Shown: in pieces, positions 42,909-50,885 of the stretch
How positions within the stretch are numbered: the first letter of the stretch is position 1
Layout: every line of letters starts with the position of its first letter
Source of the DNA: CAXXOK01 sp963674895
GTDB taxonomy: Bacteria > Bacillota > Clostridia > Christensenellales > Aristaeellaceae
NCBI GenBank assembly: GCA_963674895.2
Contig: CAXXCY010000001.1
Location: 248,001-312,000, forward strand
Length of the DNA stretch: 64,000 nucleotides
Reading direction: 5' to 3'
Notes under the pieces: generated by a model
The model's input: the letters and a program-made list of their open reading frames with translations, nothing else
Told to the model about the DNA's origin: nothing
The model's database searches: none
Position numbers and translations under genes: made by a program

Positions 42909-44192
42909 TCAGTTGTCTTTGGCAAACATCTCGTCCGGGTACATCCGCTCCAGGTTGGGCGCGTGCGATTCGTAATTGAGTCCGCCGTACACGGCCCCGT
43001 TCTGGTAAGCGATCTTCACGGTATAGTATCCGCCGTCCTCCATGACAACGTCTACCTGTACGCCGTACCCCGCTTCGTTCAGCCAGCACTCGCCGCGGCT
43101 CTCCGCGGAGGCGATGGCCACGCCGTCGCCGCGCGCCGCGCGCACGACATCTTCGGCGATTTCCGCCCATTTTTCGTCAAACGGATCGAGGTGTAGGTCG
43201 CTGTATAAAAGCCCGCTTTCCCGCCAAACGTTGGCCGTAAGCACTTCGCCGGTATCAGCGTCCAAAGCGCCCCAGTAATTTGTTCCGTCGATCGCCTCAA
43301 ATGAAACGCTGTACGCCCTCTCGTCGCCATAGCTGACGTTGCTGTCGCCCATCCTGCCCATGCTTTCGTATAGCCGGGTGAGCACCAGCGGCGCGCCGAC
43401 AACGCGCATGAGTTCCGCGCGCAGCGTTTTTTCGTATTCGGTGTATTTGCCGTATTCCGCGGCATCGCCGCCCTCCCGGTAAATAAGGTAGCTCAGCAGC
43501 TCTTCGTCCGTCATCCGGCAGCAGGGGAGGAACAGGAAATCTTCCAGCCCGCAGTACGCGTCGGGATCGAGCGACGCCATGCCCAATCCGTCGTCCGACA
43601 CCAGCGGCGTATAGGCGGTCTTCGCGTTCAGGCCCTGCCGGATATAAAGGTCCCGCAGAATACTGCGGCGTGTTCTTTCGTCCTCCTGGAAAAAGCGCGT
43701 AGCCTCGATGCCGCCGCCGCGCATGCAGTTTTTATAGGACAGCATATCGGGATCAAACGTCCGTCCGGATTGGGCGAAGGCGTCGATCACTTCCAGAATC
43801 TGTTCGTCTGTCAGCGGGGTAACGGGCAGCAGCGTAAACAGCGTTTCGCCTTCGTAATCCCCGGGACTGAGCGTGAATACGCCGACCACAACGTTTTCCA
43901 TTCTATCCAGCACGTTTTGCTGCGGACGCGCGCCCGCCTGATAGTCCCTGAGCAGCGTTTCGGCGCGTTCGCTTTCCTCGGCGCTCATACGCGGAGCCTG
44001 TTCGTCCACGGGCTCCCCGCCTTCCCACGCGTAGTACTCCCTGAGCGGCGCGGTGGTATAGTCAACGACCGAAGATACGTCCACCTGCGCAACCGGCTCT
44101 ACGGCGGGCAGCGCCACAACCTCGTTTTCCTGCGCCGCGGCGCCCGCGGCGGGCAACGCAAGCATCATCAGTATCAGAAACCATTTTCTCAT
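42909..44192 (-). CDS. Secreted protein, unknown, PepSY-like C-terminus
   Basis: 427 residues; signal peptide MRKWFLILMMLALPAAGAAA. The mature part has a helical middle and, near residue 300, NYWGALDADTGEVLTANVW, which is like PepSY-type sequences; the end (VDVVMEDGGYYTVKIAYQNG) is a beta hairpin. No catalytic motif is visible. ATG 44192 overlaps the kinase stop (ATGA), so production is coupled to the two-component system. Possibly an extracytoplasmic modulator of the kinase. Confidence 0.7.
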   Translation of the reverse strand: MRKWFLILMMLALPAAGAAAQENEVVALPAVEPVAQVDVSSVVDYTTAPLREYYAWEGGEPVDEQAPRMSAEESERAETLLRDYQAGARPQQNVLDRMENVVVGVFTLSPGDYEGETLFTLLPVTPLTDEQILEVIDAFAQSGRTFDPDMLSYKNCMRGGGIEATRFFQEDERTRRSILRDLYIRQGLNAKTAYTPLVSDDGLGMASLDPDAYCGLEDFLFLPCCRMTDEELLSYLIYREGGDAAEYGKYTEYEKTLRAELMRVVGAPLVLTRLYESMGRMGDSNVSYGDERAYSVSFEAIDGTNYWGALDADTGEVLTANVWRESGLLYSDLHLDPFDEKWAEIAEDVVRAARGDGVAIASAESRGECWLNEAGYGVQVDVVMEDGGYYTVKIAYQNGAVYGGLNYESHAPNLERMYPDEMFAKDN

Positions 44193-45592
44193 ATCGGTTT
44201 CACCTCCTGGGGGAAGGATACTTCCATCCCTGTTGCCAAGTCCGCATCAGGTTGTAACGGAGTTGTAAAGGTCACCGTCGTGCCTTTGCCCGGTGCGGAC
44301 GCGATGGCAAGCGCGCCGTGGTGCAGCGAGGCGATCTGCCCGCACAGCGAAAGCCCCAGCCCCACGCCGCCGGCCTTGCGGGTGCGCGCCGGGTCGGCTT
44401 TGTAGAAGGGTTCTGCGGCGCAGGCGGCCTGCTCCGCCGTCATGCCGATGCCGCCGTCCTCCACCGCGAAGCCGTTCGACAAGCTGCGCAGCACCACCCT
44501 TTGGCCGGACCCCGACGCGCGCACGGCGTTCAGGGCGAGATTATCCGCCATCAGGGAAAGCAATTCCGGGTCGCCCGCGAGATCGGCGGCCCCGCCTTCT
44601 ACCGTAAGCGTTACATCCTGTGCCTGGTGCCCGACACGCTGCGCCGTGTCCTCAAGCAGCGGCAGCACGGACACGAGTTTGGGTTCGATCGCTGCATGGC
44701 TGAGCTCCGTCAACTTCAAAAGCTGCGCGTCCAGACCGGACAGGCGCTTGATGTCCCCCGTCATTTCCTCCACAATCCGGTGGCGCGCGTTCGCGTCCAC
44801 GGCGGGGTTTTGCAAAAGCCGCGCGCTGCCAAGCAGCGCGCAAAGCGGCGTGCGCATCTCGTGAGCGAGGGCGTCCAGCAGCCGCTGGCGGCTGTCCGCC
44901 TCCTCCGCCAGGTACCGTTCGCGTTCCTTTACCGCCGAACGCATCTCGCTAAACGCCTGCGAAAGCGTTCCGATCTCGTCCCCGGACGGCTTGGGCAGCA
45001 GCGCCGGATCGAACGCTCCCCGCCGCATGGCGTCGGCGGCTTTGGTCAGCCGTTTGACGGGCGCGGTAAACCACGAGGCCAGCAGATACGAAAACAGCGC
45101 GGTTACCAGCACCGCGCCCAGCACAATCAACAGCGCGGTGCGGCGAAGCCTGTCGCGCAGGGCGTACAGATCGCTTACGTCGCGCAGGGTGAGCAGCGTC
45201 CAGTTCCCGTTCAGCGGGTCCACGATACCATATTGCTCGGGATCGGACCGCGTGTCCAAAAGCGCCGCGCGGGTGCCGATCAGCAGGTCCTGATAAGCTT
45301 CTCCCGGCAGCTCCGCGCCCGCCACGGGCCGGCCGTTATACAGGAAGATCAGCTCGATGCCCTGCGCGGCGTAAAGACCGCGATAGCCGCGCGCGGCCTC
45401 CACCCCCTGCGCGTAGGTGATGCCGTCGAACAAATCCTTGATTTGCAGATAGACCACCCCCTCGGTCATCTGCGCCCGCTCCTGTTCCCTGGCAAGCGTC
45501 TGCGTAAAGCTCTGCTGCAAAAAGATCAGGAAAAAGACCGCAAGCAGCGGCACGAACAGCGCGATCATCCACGCGGCCAATCGCTTTCTCAT
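44189..45592 (-). CDS. Sensor histidine kinase (HAMP, HisKA)
   Basis: 467 residues: membrane helix 7-27, an extracytoplasmic sensor domain (28-150), second helix about 152-175, HAMP (176-228), HisKA with phospho-acceptor H244 (LAHEMRTPLCALLG), and an ATP-binding domain with N box ADNLALNAVRAS, VEDGGIGM and GVGLGLSLCGQIASLHHGAL. Partner of the response regulator whose stop overlaps its start (ATGA). The signal is unknown. Confidence 0.93.
   Translation of the reverse strand: MRKRLAAWMIALFVPLLAVFFLIFLQQSFTQTLAREQERAQMTEGVVYLQIKDLFDGITYAQGVEAARGYRGLYAAQGIELIFLYNGRPVAGAELPGEAYQDLLIGTRAALLDTRSDPEQYGIVDPLNGNWTLLTLRDVSDLYALRDRLRRTALLIVLGAVLVTALFSYLLASWFTAPVKRLTKAADAMRRGAFDPALLPKPSGDEIGTLSQAFSEMRSAVKERERYLAEEADSRQRLLDALAHEMRTPLCALLGSARLLQNPAVDANARHRIVEEMTGDIKRLSGLDAQLLKLTELSHAAIEPKLVSVLPLLEDTAQRVGHQAQDVTLTVEGGAADLAGDPELLSLMADNLALNAVRASGSGQRVVLRSLSNGFAVEDGGIGMTAEQAACAAEPFYKADPARTRKAGGVGLGLSLCGQIASLHHGALAIASAPGKGTTVTFTTPLQPDADLATGMEVSFPQEVKPI
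44251..44270 (-). promoter_or_regulatory. Internal TGTAA direct repeat, candidate response-regulator site
   Basis: Near the 3' end of the kinase gene a 20-base stretch with two TTGTAA-type half-sites 11 bases apart matches the stretch before the operon (46300-46319) at 18 of 20 positions. It is about 60 bases before the secreted-protein gene at 44192. It may be an internal operator, but it also encodes a common kinase C-terminus (TFTTPLQP), so coincidence is possible. Confidence 0.4.
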
Positions 45593-46242
45593 GCTTCGTC
45601 CCCCCGGTAGCGGTAGCCGTATTTATACACCGTCTCGATGCGGTCGGTGTTCAGCTTTTTCCGCAGGCGCTGCACGTGCACGTCCACGGTGCGGGTCTCG
45701 CCTACGTAATCGTACCCCCACACGCGGTTGAGAAGCGCCTCGCGGGTGAGTGCCCGCCCGGCACTTTGCGCAAGCAGGGACAGCAGGTCGAACTCCAGCA
45801 CCGTCAGGCTCACGGGCCGCCCGTGGCTTTGCACCGTGCGCCCCTGAAAATCGATTGTCAGCAGCGTATCCTGATAGCGCGGCTTCGCCGTGCGGCGCAG
45901 GATGACCTCGATGCGCGCCAGCAGTTCGGCCGGCTCGAAGGGTTTCAATATATAGTCCTCCGCGCCCAGCCGCAGGCCGAATACGCGGTCCTGCACAGCT
46001 GTTTTCGCGGTGAGGAAAATCACGGGGATACCGCGCCGTGTAAAGACTTCGCACAGGGCAAAGCCGTCCTCGCCGGGGAGCATCACGTCCAGCAGGGCGA
46101 CGTCCGGGGCATGCGAAAGCAGCGCGGCCTTTGCCTCCGCCGCATCCGCCGCGCACAGGCATCCGTACCCGGCGAGCTTCAAGTGCATTTGGAGCATGGA
46201 CACGATGGACGGCTCGTCGTCCACGATCAGAATTTCAGCCAT
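45589..46242 (-). CDS. Response regulator, OmpR/PhoB family
   Basis: 217 residues: receiver domain with DDE (8-10), phosphorylated D52 (ALLDVMLPGEDG) and K (TAKTAV, then LKPFEPAEL), and a C-terminal winged helix (LTVLEFDLLSLLAQSAGRALTREALLNRVWG in outline, then TRTVDVHVQRLRKKL). Likely binds direct repeats such as those upstream of its own operon. First gene of a four-gene operon: regulator, kinase and two secreted proteins. Confidence 0.94.
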   Translation of the reverse strand: MAEILIVDDEPSIVSMLQMHLKLAGYGCLCAADAAEAKAALLSHAPDVALLDVMLPGEDGFALCEVFTRRGIPVIFLTAKTAVQDRVFGLRLGAEDYILKPFEPAELLARIEVILRRTAKPRYQDTLLTIDFQGRTVQSHGRPVSLTVLEFDLLSLLAQSAGRALTREALLNRVWGYDYVGETRTVDVHVQRLRKKLNTDRIETVYKYGYRYRGDEA

Positions 46243-46274
46243 AGAAAACCCCGCCTTTCCGCTCCGGCGACCCT

Positions 46275-46319
46275 ATTGTAGCATAACAGTACCAACCGTG
46301 ATGTAACAGAGTTGTAAAG
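46275..46319 (-). promoter_or_regulatory. Promoter with TGTAA direct repeats before the OmpR-type operon
   Basis: A TACAAT -10 (46275-46280) with no good -35. In place of a -35, about 19 bases upstream, stand two TTACA-type half-sites 11 bases apart (46300-46319). This is the classic layout of a PhoB/OmpR-activated promoter. Confidence 0.6.
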
Positions 46320-46447
46320 CCGGCAGACCAGCTTTCATTGGGGGCATATGAAAACCGCAGATTTTTCCCGCATTCCTTACAAACGTTTCGTGCGCGCAGC
46401 GCCGTTGTGCGGTATAATGGACATACCAAACGTCGGGGGTTGTGTGG

Positions 46448-47548
46448 ATGGGACGCAAGAAGAACAACTATATCTTCATCGAGGAAAAAAAGAAGCGACA
46501 TGCGCCGGGGTGCCTGATTTTGTTTCTGGCCCTCATTTTCGCGGTGATCGCGCTTTCCATCCTGTCCAACAGCCTCCTAAACCAGCGCGTGAAGCTCAAC
46601 ACCGAGAAGGTGCGCATCATGGGCATGGATTCGGGATACGAAAATTTCACCATCCTGCATATCTCCGACCTGCACGGCAGCGCGATCGGCTTTCGGACGG
46701 AACAATGGAAATCCCTGCTGTTTGGCAAGGGCTTCACCGCCGTAGTGATGACGGGCGATATGGTGGGCGCGAGCGGCGACTTTGCGCCGATGGTGACGCT
46801 GATCAAAACGCTCAGGGAGATCAAGGAGGGCGTGCCCATCTATTTCATCGCGGGCGACGAGGACCCCGCGCCCGTGCTCTCCACGCTGCACGGCAGCCCC
46901 GAGCCGCTGGCGGAATGGGTGCGCGCAGCGCAGGCCGCGGGCGCCGTCTACCTGGACCGCGCAGTGAGCCAGCAGGTGGGCCGGAAAACCGTGTGGTTCA
47001 TCCCCGAAAACCTCTATTCCATCGGCCTGACGGACAACGCGGGCATCAAGGGCATGGTCTCCACCCTGCAGCGGCAGAAGGAGGATATGGAGGCAAGCGG
47101 CAAGCAGTACGAGGCCGAGGGCGGCGCCAGCTACCGCGCGCTCAGCTACCGGCTGGAGGCGTTTGAGGCGAGCGCAGAGGCCGTCGCCTCCATGAAGGAC
47201 GCGGACCTGCAGGTGGGCGTGCTCCACATCCCGCTGGACGCCGATTACGTGCGCCAGATGACCGAATGGGCGACGGAGGAAACGGTGTTTTCCTACCGCG
47301 AGCTCTCGCTGGTGCTTTCCGGGCATTTCTGCGGCGGGCAGTGGCGGCTGGGCAGCCTCGGGCCGGTTTATGTGCCGGACTTCGGCTGGTTCCCCGGCGA
47401 CGAGGGAATCGTCGGCATGATGCGCATCAACAACATCTCGCAGTACATCTCCGGCGGGCTTTCCGCCTCCGGCATCTACCCCATGCCGATACGCCTGTTC
47501 AACGTGCCCAGCGTAACCCTGCTGAGCTACACGGCCAAACTGGAATAG
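46448..47548 (+). CDS. Membrane-anchored metallophosphoesterase-like protein with altered active site
   Basis: 366 residues: a basic cytoplasmic start, membrane helix 21-43, then a calcineurin-like fold. Motif I ILHISDLHG and motif II VVMTGDMV are normal. Motif III, usually GNHE/D, reads IAGDED, and the late GHxHGGQ motif reads SGHFCGGQ, so an Asn/His and one metal His are replaced. The protein may bind metal differently or have lost activity. ATG 46448 has GGGGG 8 nt upstream; GTG 46442 is possible. A TATAAT (46413-46418) lies upstream. Confidence 0.8.
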   Translation: MGRKKNNYIFIEEKKKRHAPGCLILFLALIFAVIALSILSNSLLNQRVKLNTEKVRIMGMDSGYENFTILHISDLHGSAIGFRTEQWKSLLFGKGFTAVVMTGDMVGASGDFAPMVTLIKTLREIKEGVPIYFIAGDEDPAPVLSTLHGSPEPLAEWVRAAQAAGAVYLDRAVSQQVGRKTVWFIPENLYSIGLTDNAGIKGMVSTLQRQKEDMEASGKQYEAEGGASYRALSYRLEAFEASAEAVASMKDADLQVGVLHIPLDADYVRQMTEWATEETVFSYRELSLVLSGHFCGGQWRLGSLGPVYVPDFGWFPGDEGIVGMMRINNISQYISGGLSASGIYPMPIRLFNVPSVTLLSYTAKLE

Positions 47549-47601
47549 CCCATATATTCCGACCCCCGTTGACCCCCCGGACAACTGAAGGAGGACTTAT
47601 A

Positions 47602-48522
47602 ATGAAAACCATACCTCTGGGAACTTCCGGCATACAGGCGCCCGCGATCGCGGTGGGCTGCATGCGCATCAAAACCCTGGCGCCCGCCGAGGCGGAGCGC
47701 TTCGTGAAGACCGCGCTTTCCGAAGGCGCCGTGTATTTCGACCACGCGGACGTATACGGGGACGGCGCCTGCGAGGAAATTTTCGCCAAGGCCATCCATA
47801 TGAACGCGTCCGTGCGCGAAACCATCCTCCTGCAGTCCAAGTGCGGCATCCGCCGCGGCGTGGCCTTTGATTTTTCCAAAGACCACATCCTCGCCTCGGT
47901 GGAGGGCAGCCTTAAACGGCTGCGCACGGAATACCTGGACGTGCTGCTTTTGCACCGTCCCGACGCGCTGGTGGAGCCGGAGGAGGTCGCGGAGGCGTTT
48001 GATCTTTTGCAGGCTTCCGGCAAGGTGCGGCATTTCGGCGTATCCAACCACAGCCCCATGCAGATCAAACTGCTGAAAAAATATGTGAAGCAGCCGCTGG
48101 TGGCAAACCAGCTGCAGCTGAGCATCACCAACGCCACAATGATCACCCGCGGTTTGCACGTAAACATGCTGGACGGCGACGCCGTGGACCGCGACGGCGG
48201 GGTGCTGGACTTCTGCCGGCTCAACGATATCACCATCCAGCCCTGGTCCCCGTTCCAGTACGGCTTTTTCGAGGGCGTGTTCCTGGGCAGCGCGAAGTAT
48301 CCCGAACTCAACGCGAAAATCGACGCGCTCGCCGAAAAGTACGGCGTGAGCAATACCACGATCGTCATCGCGTGGCTGCAGCGCCATCCCGCGAAGATGC
48401 AGCCCGTGACGGGCACGATGAATATACAGCGGCTGAAGGACTGCGCCAGGGCCGCCGAAATCCGCCTGACCCGCGAGGAATGGTACGCGCTGCTGCTGGC
48501 GGCCGGCAATACCCTGCCCTGA
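47602..48522 (+). CDS. Aldo/keto reductase (YcsN/YdhF-like)
   Basis: 306 residues, (beta/alpha)8 NAD(P)H-dependent reductase. The catalytic tetrad is visible: Asp and Tyr in FDHADVYGDG, Lys in LLQSKCGI and His in VLLLHRPD; GVSNHSP follows. It resembles the YcsN/YdhF group of Bacillota and enteric oxidoreductases, whose natural carbonyl substrate is not settled. AAGGAGG precedes ATG 47602. Followed 22 nt later by an ATPase gene. Confidence 0.92.
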   Translation: MKTIPLGTSGIQAPAIAVGCMRIKTLAPAEAERFVKTALSEGAVYFDHADVYGDGACEEIFAKAIHMNASVRETILLQSKCGIRRGVAFDFSKDHILASVEGSLKRLRTEYLDVLLLHRPDALVEPEEVAEAFDLLQASGKVRHFGVSNHSPMQIKLLKKYVKQPLVANQLQLSITNATMITRGLHVNMLDGDAVDRDGGVLDFCRLNDITIQPWSPFQYGFFEGVFLGSAKYPELNAKIDALAEKYGVSNTTIVIAWLQRHPAKMQPVTGTMNIQRLKDCARAAEIRLTREEWYALLLAAGNTLP

Positions 48523-48544
48523 CGCCGGATGAGATGATAGCGCC

Positions 48545-49408
48545 ATGCTCTATGTAGAAGCCTTCGAATTCCCGGACGCGGACAGGGAAACCGGCTTTAT
48601 CTGCGGCGTGAAACGAACCTGTTACGATTCGTTTTACCCTTTCAAGGTGCTGTCCGCACACGGGCTTGCGCGCATCGACTGCGAACCGGTCACCATCCTG
48701 TACGGGGGAAACGGCTCGGGCAAGACCACGGCGCTCAACGTCATCGCCGAAAAGCTGGGGGTCAGGCGGGAGTCGGCCTACAACCGCTCCAGCTTCTTCC
48801 CCGATTATGTGGACATGTGCAGCGTGCGCCTGAAAGCCCCCGTGCCCGGCCGCAGCCGCGTGATCACCAGCGACGACGTGTTCGACTACATGCTCAATAT
48901 CCGCGCGCTTAACGAGGGCATCGACCACAAGCGCGAGGACATCTTCGAGGAATACCTCGACGCGAAGTACTCCCAGTTCCAGCTCAAATCCATGGCCGAT
49001 TACGAACGGCTGAAAACCGTAAACGCCACAAGGCGCAAAACGCAGTCGAAGTTCGTCCGGGAAACGCTGATGGACAACGTCCGCACGTTTTCAAACGGGG
49101 AAAGCGCGCACCGCTACTTCGTGGAGAGCATGGAGGAGGACGGCCTGTACCTGCTGGACGAGCCGGAAAACAGCCTGTCCCCCGCGCGCCAGCTGGAGCT
49201 CAAGCAATACATCGAGGACTCCGCCCGCTTTTTTCACTGCCAGTTCATCCTGTCCAGCCATTCGCCGTTCATGCTCTCCATGCGCGGCGCCAAGATCTAC
49301 GATCTGGATGCCGATCCCGTGGATATCAAGCGCTGGACGGAGCTTGGAAACGTCCGCGCGTACTATGATTTCTTCCGGGAGCACGAGCGCGAGTTTGACC
49401 CGCGATAA
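48545..49408 (+). CDS. AAA-family (AAA_21/OLD-like) ATPase
   Basis: 287 residues. Walker A YGGNGSGKTT (about residues 58-67), a central helical region, FSNGES as an ABC-type signature, Walker B LYLLDEPENSLSP and switch His FILSSHSPFML. It is a single-domain SMC/ABC-like ATPase of the kind found as stand-alone predicted ATPases. No TOPRIM or nuclease domain is fused and no nuclease gene is adjacent, so an OLD-type defence role is not supported. Ends at a strong terminator. Confidence 0.85.
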   Translation: MLYVEAFEFPDADRETGFICGVKRTCYDSFYPFKVLSAHGLARIDCEPVTILYGGNGSGKTTALNVIAEKLGVRRESAYNRSSFFPDYVDMCSVRLKAPVPGRSRVITSDDVFDYMLNIRALNEGIDHKREDIFEEYLDAKYSQFQLKSMADYERLKTVNATRRKTQSKFVRETLMDNVRTFSNGESAHRYFVESMEEDGLYLLDEPENSLSPARQLELKQYIEDSARFFHCQFILSSHSPFMLSMRGAKIYDLDADPVDIKRWTELGNVRAYYDFFREHEREFDPR

Positions 49409-49410
49409 TC

Positions 49411-49444
49411 AAGCGCCCCTCCGCTTCGCGGAAGGGCGCTTTTG
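49411..49444 (+). terminator. Bidirectional rho-independent terminator
   Basis: AAGCGCCC-C-TCCGC pairs with GCGGAAGGGCGCTT (13 of 14 bp, TTC loop), followed by TTTTGT. It separates the ATPase gene from the convergent LysE gene. Confidence 0.85.
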
Positions 49445-49464
49445 TATGGCATATTTCAGATAGA

Positions 49465-50043
49465 TTACAGAAACAGCGAAACGGCGCAGTACACCAGCAG
49501 CAAAGCCATGACGATGTTGGTGGTTTTGCGGTACCTGGAAAACAGCATCTTGAACACGCTGCCAAACGCCGCCCAGCTAATGGTGGACGCCAGGCAGAAA
49601 ACCGACATCAGCAGCGCGATCCCGGTCAGGGCGAGCGTCCGGCCGTGATAGTGCGGAATGATGAACGTCTCCATGGATACGATCGCGTACACGATTCCCT
49701 TGGGGTTGACAAACTGCAAAAGGAGACCGGACAGGAAGCCGCTTTTCAGGTTTTTTTCTTCCTGTACGCCCGTGCTCTTGAACGTTTTCCAGGCCAGGTA
49801 CAGCAAATAGGCGGCGCCCACGAAGAGCATCGGCGTTTTGATGGCCGGAAGCACGGCGTACAGCGCCGTGCTGAGCAGGGTGCTCAGGAGCATCACGATG
49901 GCGAACCCGGCAAAAACGCCGAACGTGAACGGCAGCGTGCGCTTCACACCGTGCCGGCTCGCGTTGGACAGCGACATGATGTTGTTCGGCCCCGGCGTAA
50001 AGGTGGTGATCAGCGCATAGGTCAGAAAGCTCATCCAGTTCAT
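49465..50043 (-). CDS. LysE-family amino-acid/metabolite exporter
   Basis: 192 residues with six membrane helices and the family signature TFTPGPNNIMSLSNASRHG near the N-terminus (residues 14-32). Exports amino acids or related small molecules. GGAGG before ATG 50043. Divergent from an XRE-cupin regulator with two shared operators between them, so expression is very likely controlled by that protein. Confidence 0.93.
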   Translation of the reverse strand: MNWMSFLTYALITTFTPGPNNIMSLSNASRHGVKRTLPFTFGVFAGFAIVMLLSTLLSTALYAVLPAIKTPMLFVGAAYLLYLAWKTFKSTGVQEEKNLKSGFLSGLLLQFVNPKGIVYAIVSMETFIIPHYHGRTLALTGIALLMSVFCLASTISWAAFGSVFKMLFSRYRKTTNIVMALLLVYCAVSLFL

Positions 50044-50072
50044 ACCCTTGACCTCCGTTCAGGTAAAGTGTA

Positions 50073-50133
50073 ATATATTGAGAGAACAGATCAATATATC
50101 GACTGTTAGCATATTGTACTTCCATATCAATAT
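50073..50133. promoter_or_regulatory. Two ATATTG-N11-CAATAT operators between exporter and regulator
   Basis: Two inverted repeats of identical form, ATATTG-11 bases-CAATAT, at 50075-50097 and 50111-50133, 36 bases apart. The first overlaps the probable LysE promoter (TTGATC, 16 bases, TACACT on the minus strand); the second lies before the regulator start. The identical spacing makes them probable binding sites of the XRE-cupin protein. Confidence 0.7.
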
Positions 50134-50157
50134 CTTGTCAACAGGGGGCATATAATT

Positions 50158-50706
50158 TTGGATATCACACAGACGACGGCATGCAACGTGAAAACGGTGC
50201 GCGAAAAGCGGCGCCTGACGCTGGACGCCGCCGCGGCGCTGACCGGGGTATCCCGGAGCATGCTGGCGCAGATCGAAAAGGGGGACGTGAACCCGACGAT
50301 CTCCATTCTCTGGAAGATCGCCAACGGATATAAGGTTTCCTTTTCATCCCTGGTGGAAAGCGCGGCGCAGCAGGACAAAATCATATCCTGCGCCTCCCCC
50401 ATCCGGGAGGACGACGAGGGGCTTTTTCTGAACTATCCCACGTTTCCCTTCGACGAGCAGAAGCTGTTTGAAATGTACCGTGTGGTCGTCAAGGCGGGCG
50501 GGTTTCTCAACGCCGAGCCGCACCTGGCGCAATCGGAGGAGTTTATCACCGTCGTCCGCGGCTCCATGGAGATTACGGTCAGCGAAAAAAAATACTGTTT
50601 GAAGCTGGGAGATTCCCTCCGGTTCCGGGCCGACCAGCAGCACAGCTACCGAAACGCCGGTCCGGAGGAAGCGGTGCTCAGCATGCTGATCTCCTACGCC
50701 GGGTAA
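50158..50706 (+). CDS. XRE-family regulator with cupin sensor domain
   Basis: 182 residues: an N-terminal helix-turn-helix (VKTVREKRRLTLDAAAALTGVSRSMLAQIEKGDVNPTISILWKIA in outline, residues 12-58) and a C-terminal cupin domain (about 105-180) with EPHLAQSEEFITVVRGSMEI. Relatives (SutR/PuuR type) bind a small molecule in the cupin and repress transport or catabolic genes. The start is TTG 50158, 9 nt after GGGGG. It probably controls the divergent LysE exporter. Confidence 0.9.
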   Translation: MDITQTTACNVKTVREKRRLTLDAAAALTGVSRSMLAQIEKGDVNPTISILWKIANGYKVSFSSLVESAAQQDKIISCASPIREDDEGLFLNYPTFPFDEQKLFEMYRVVVKAGGFLNAEPHLAQSEEFITVVRGSMEITVSEKKYCLKLGDSLRFRADQQHSYRNAGPEEAVLSMLISYAG

Positions 50707-50784
50707 ACCCGGCGCGGGAGGTCGCCGGGCACAGGGCGCGCAGGGCCGTTTCCTCCCGGCACGCTTACGCATTTTTAATACTTC

Positions 50785-50817
50785 CTAATGATTAGCGTAA
50801 CATTTGTCCTGTATAAT
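50785..50817 (+). promoter_or_regulatory. Promoter region of the UgpC-type operon
   Basis: TATAAT at 50812-50817 with a poor -35, and an 11-nt palindrome CTAATGATTAG (50785-50795) in the -35 zone, flanked by TTACGC/GCGTAA. It suggests a repressor or activator site. Confidence 0.45.
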
Positions 50818-50885
50818 ATGTAGAGAAGCGCGCGGACGAAGACCCCGCGCCGGCCCGGCCATTGCGGACAAGCGAGGTTGAACGG

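Noticed and set aside
48545..49408. OLD/Gabija-like defence gene
   Set aside because: Only a single ATPase domain; no TOPRIM or helicase partner gene next to it.
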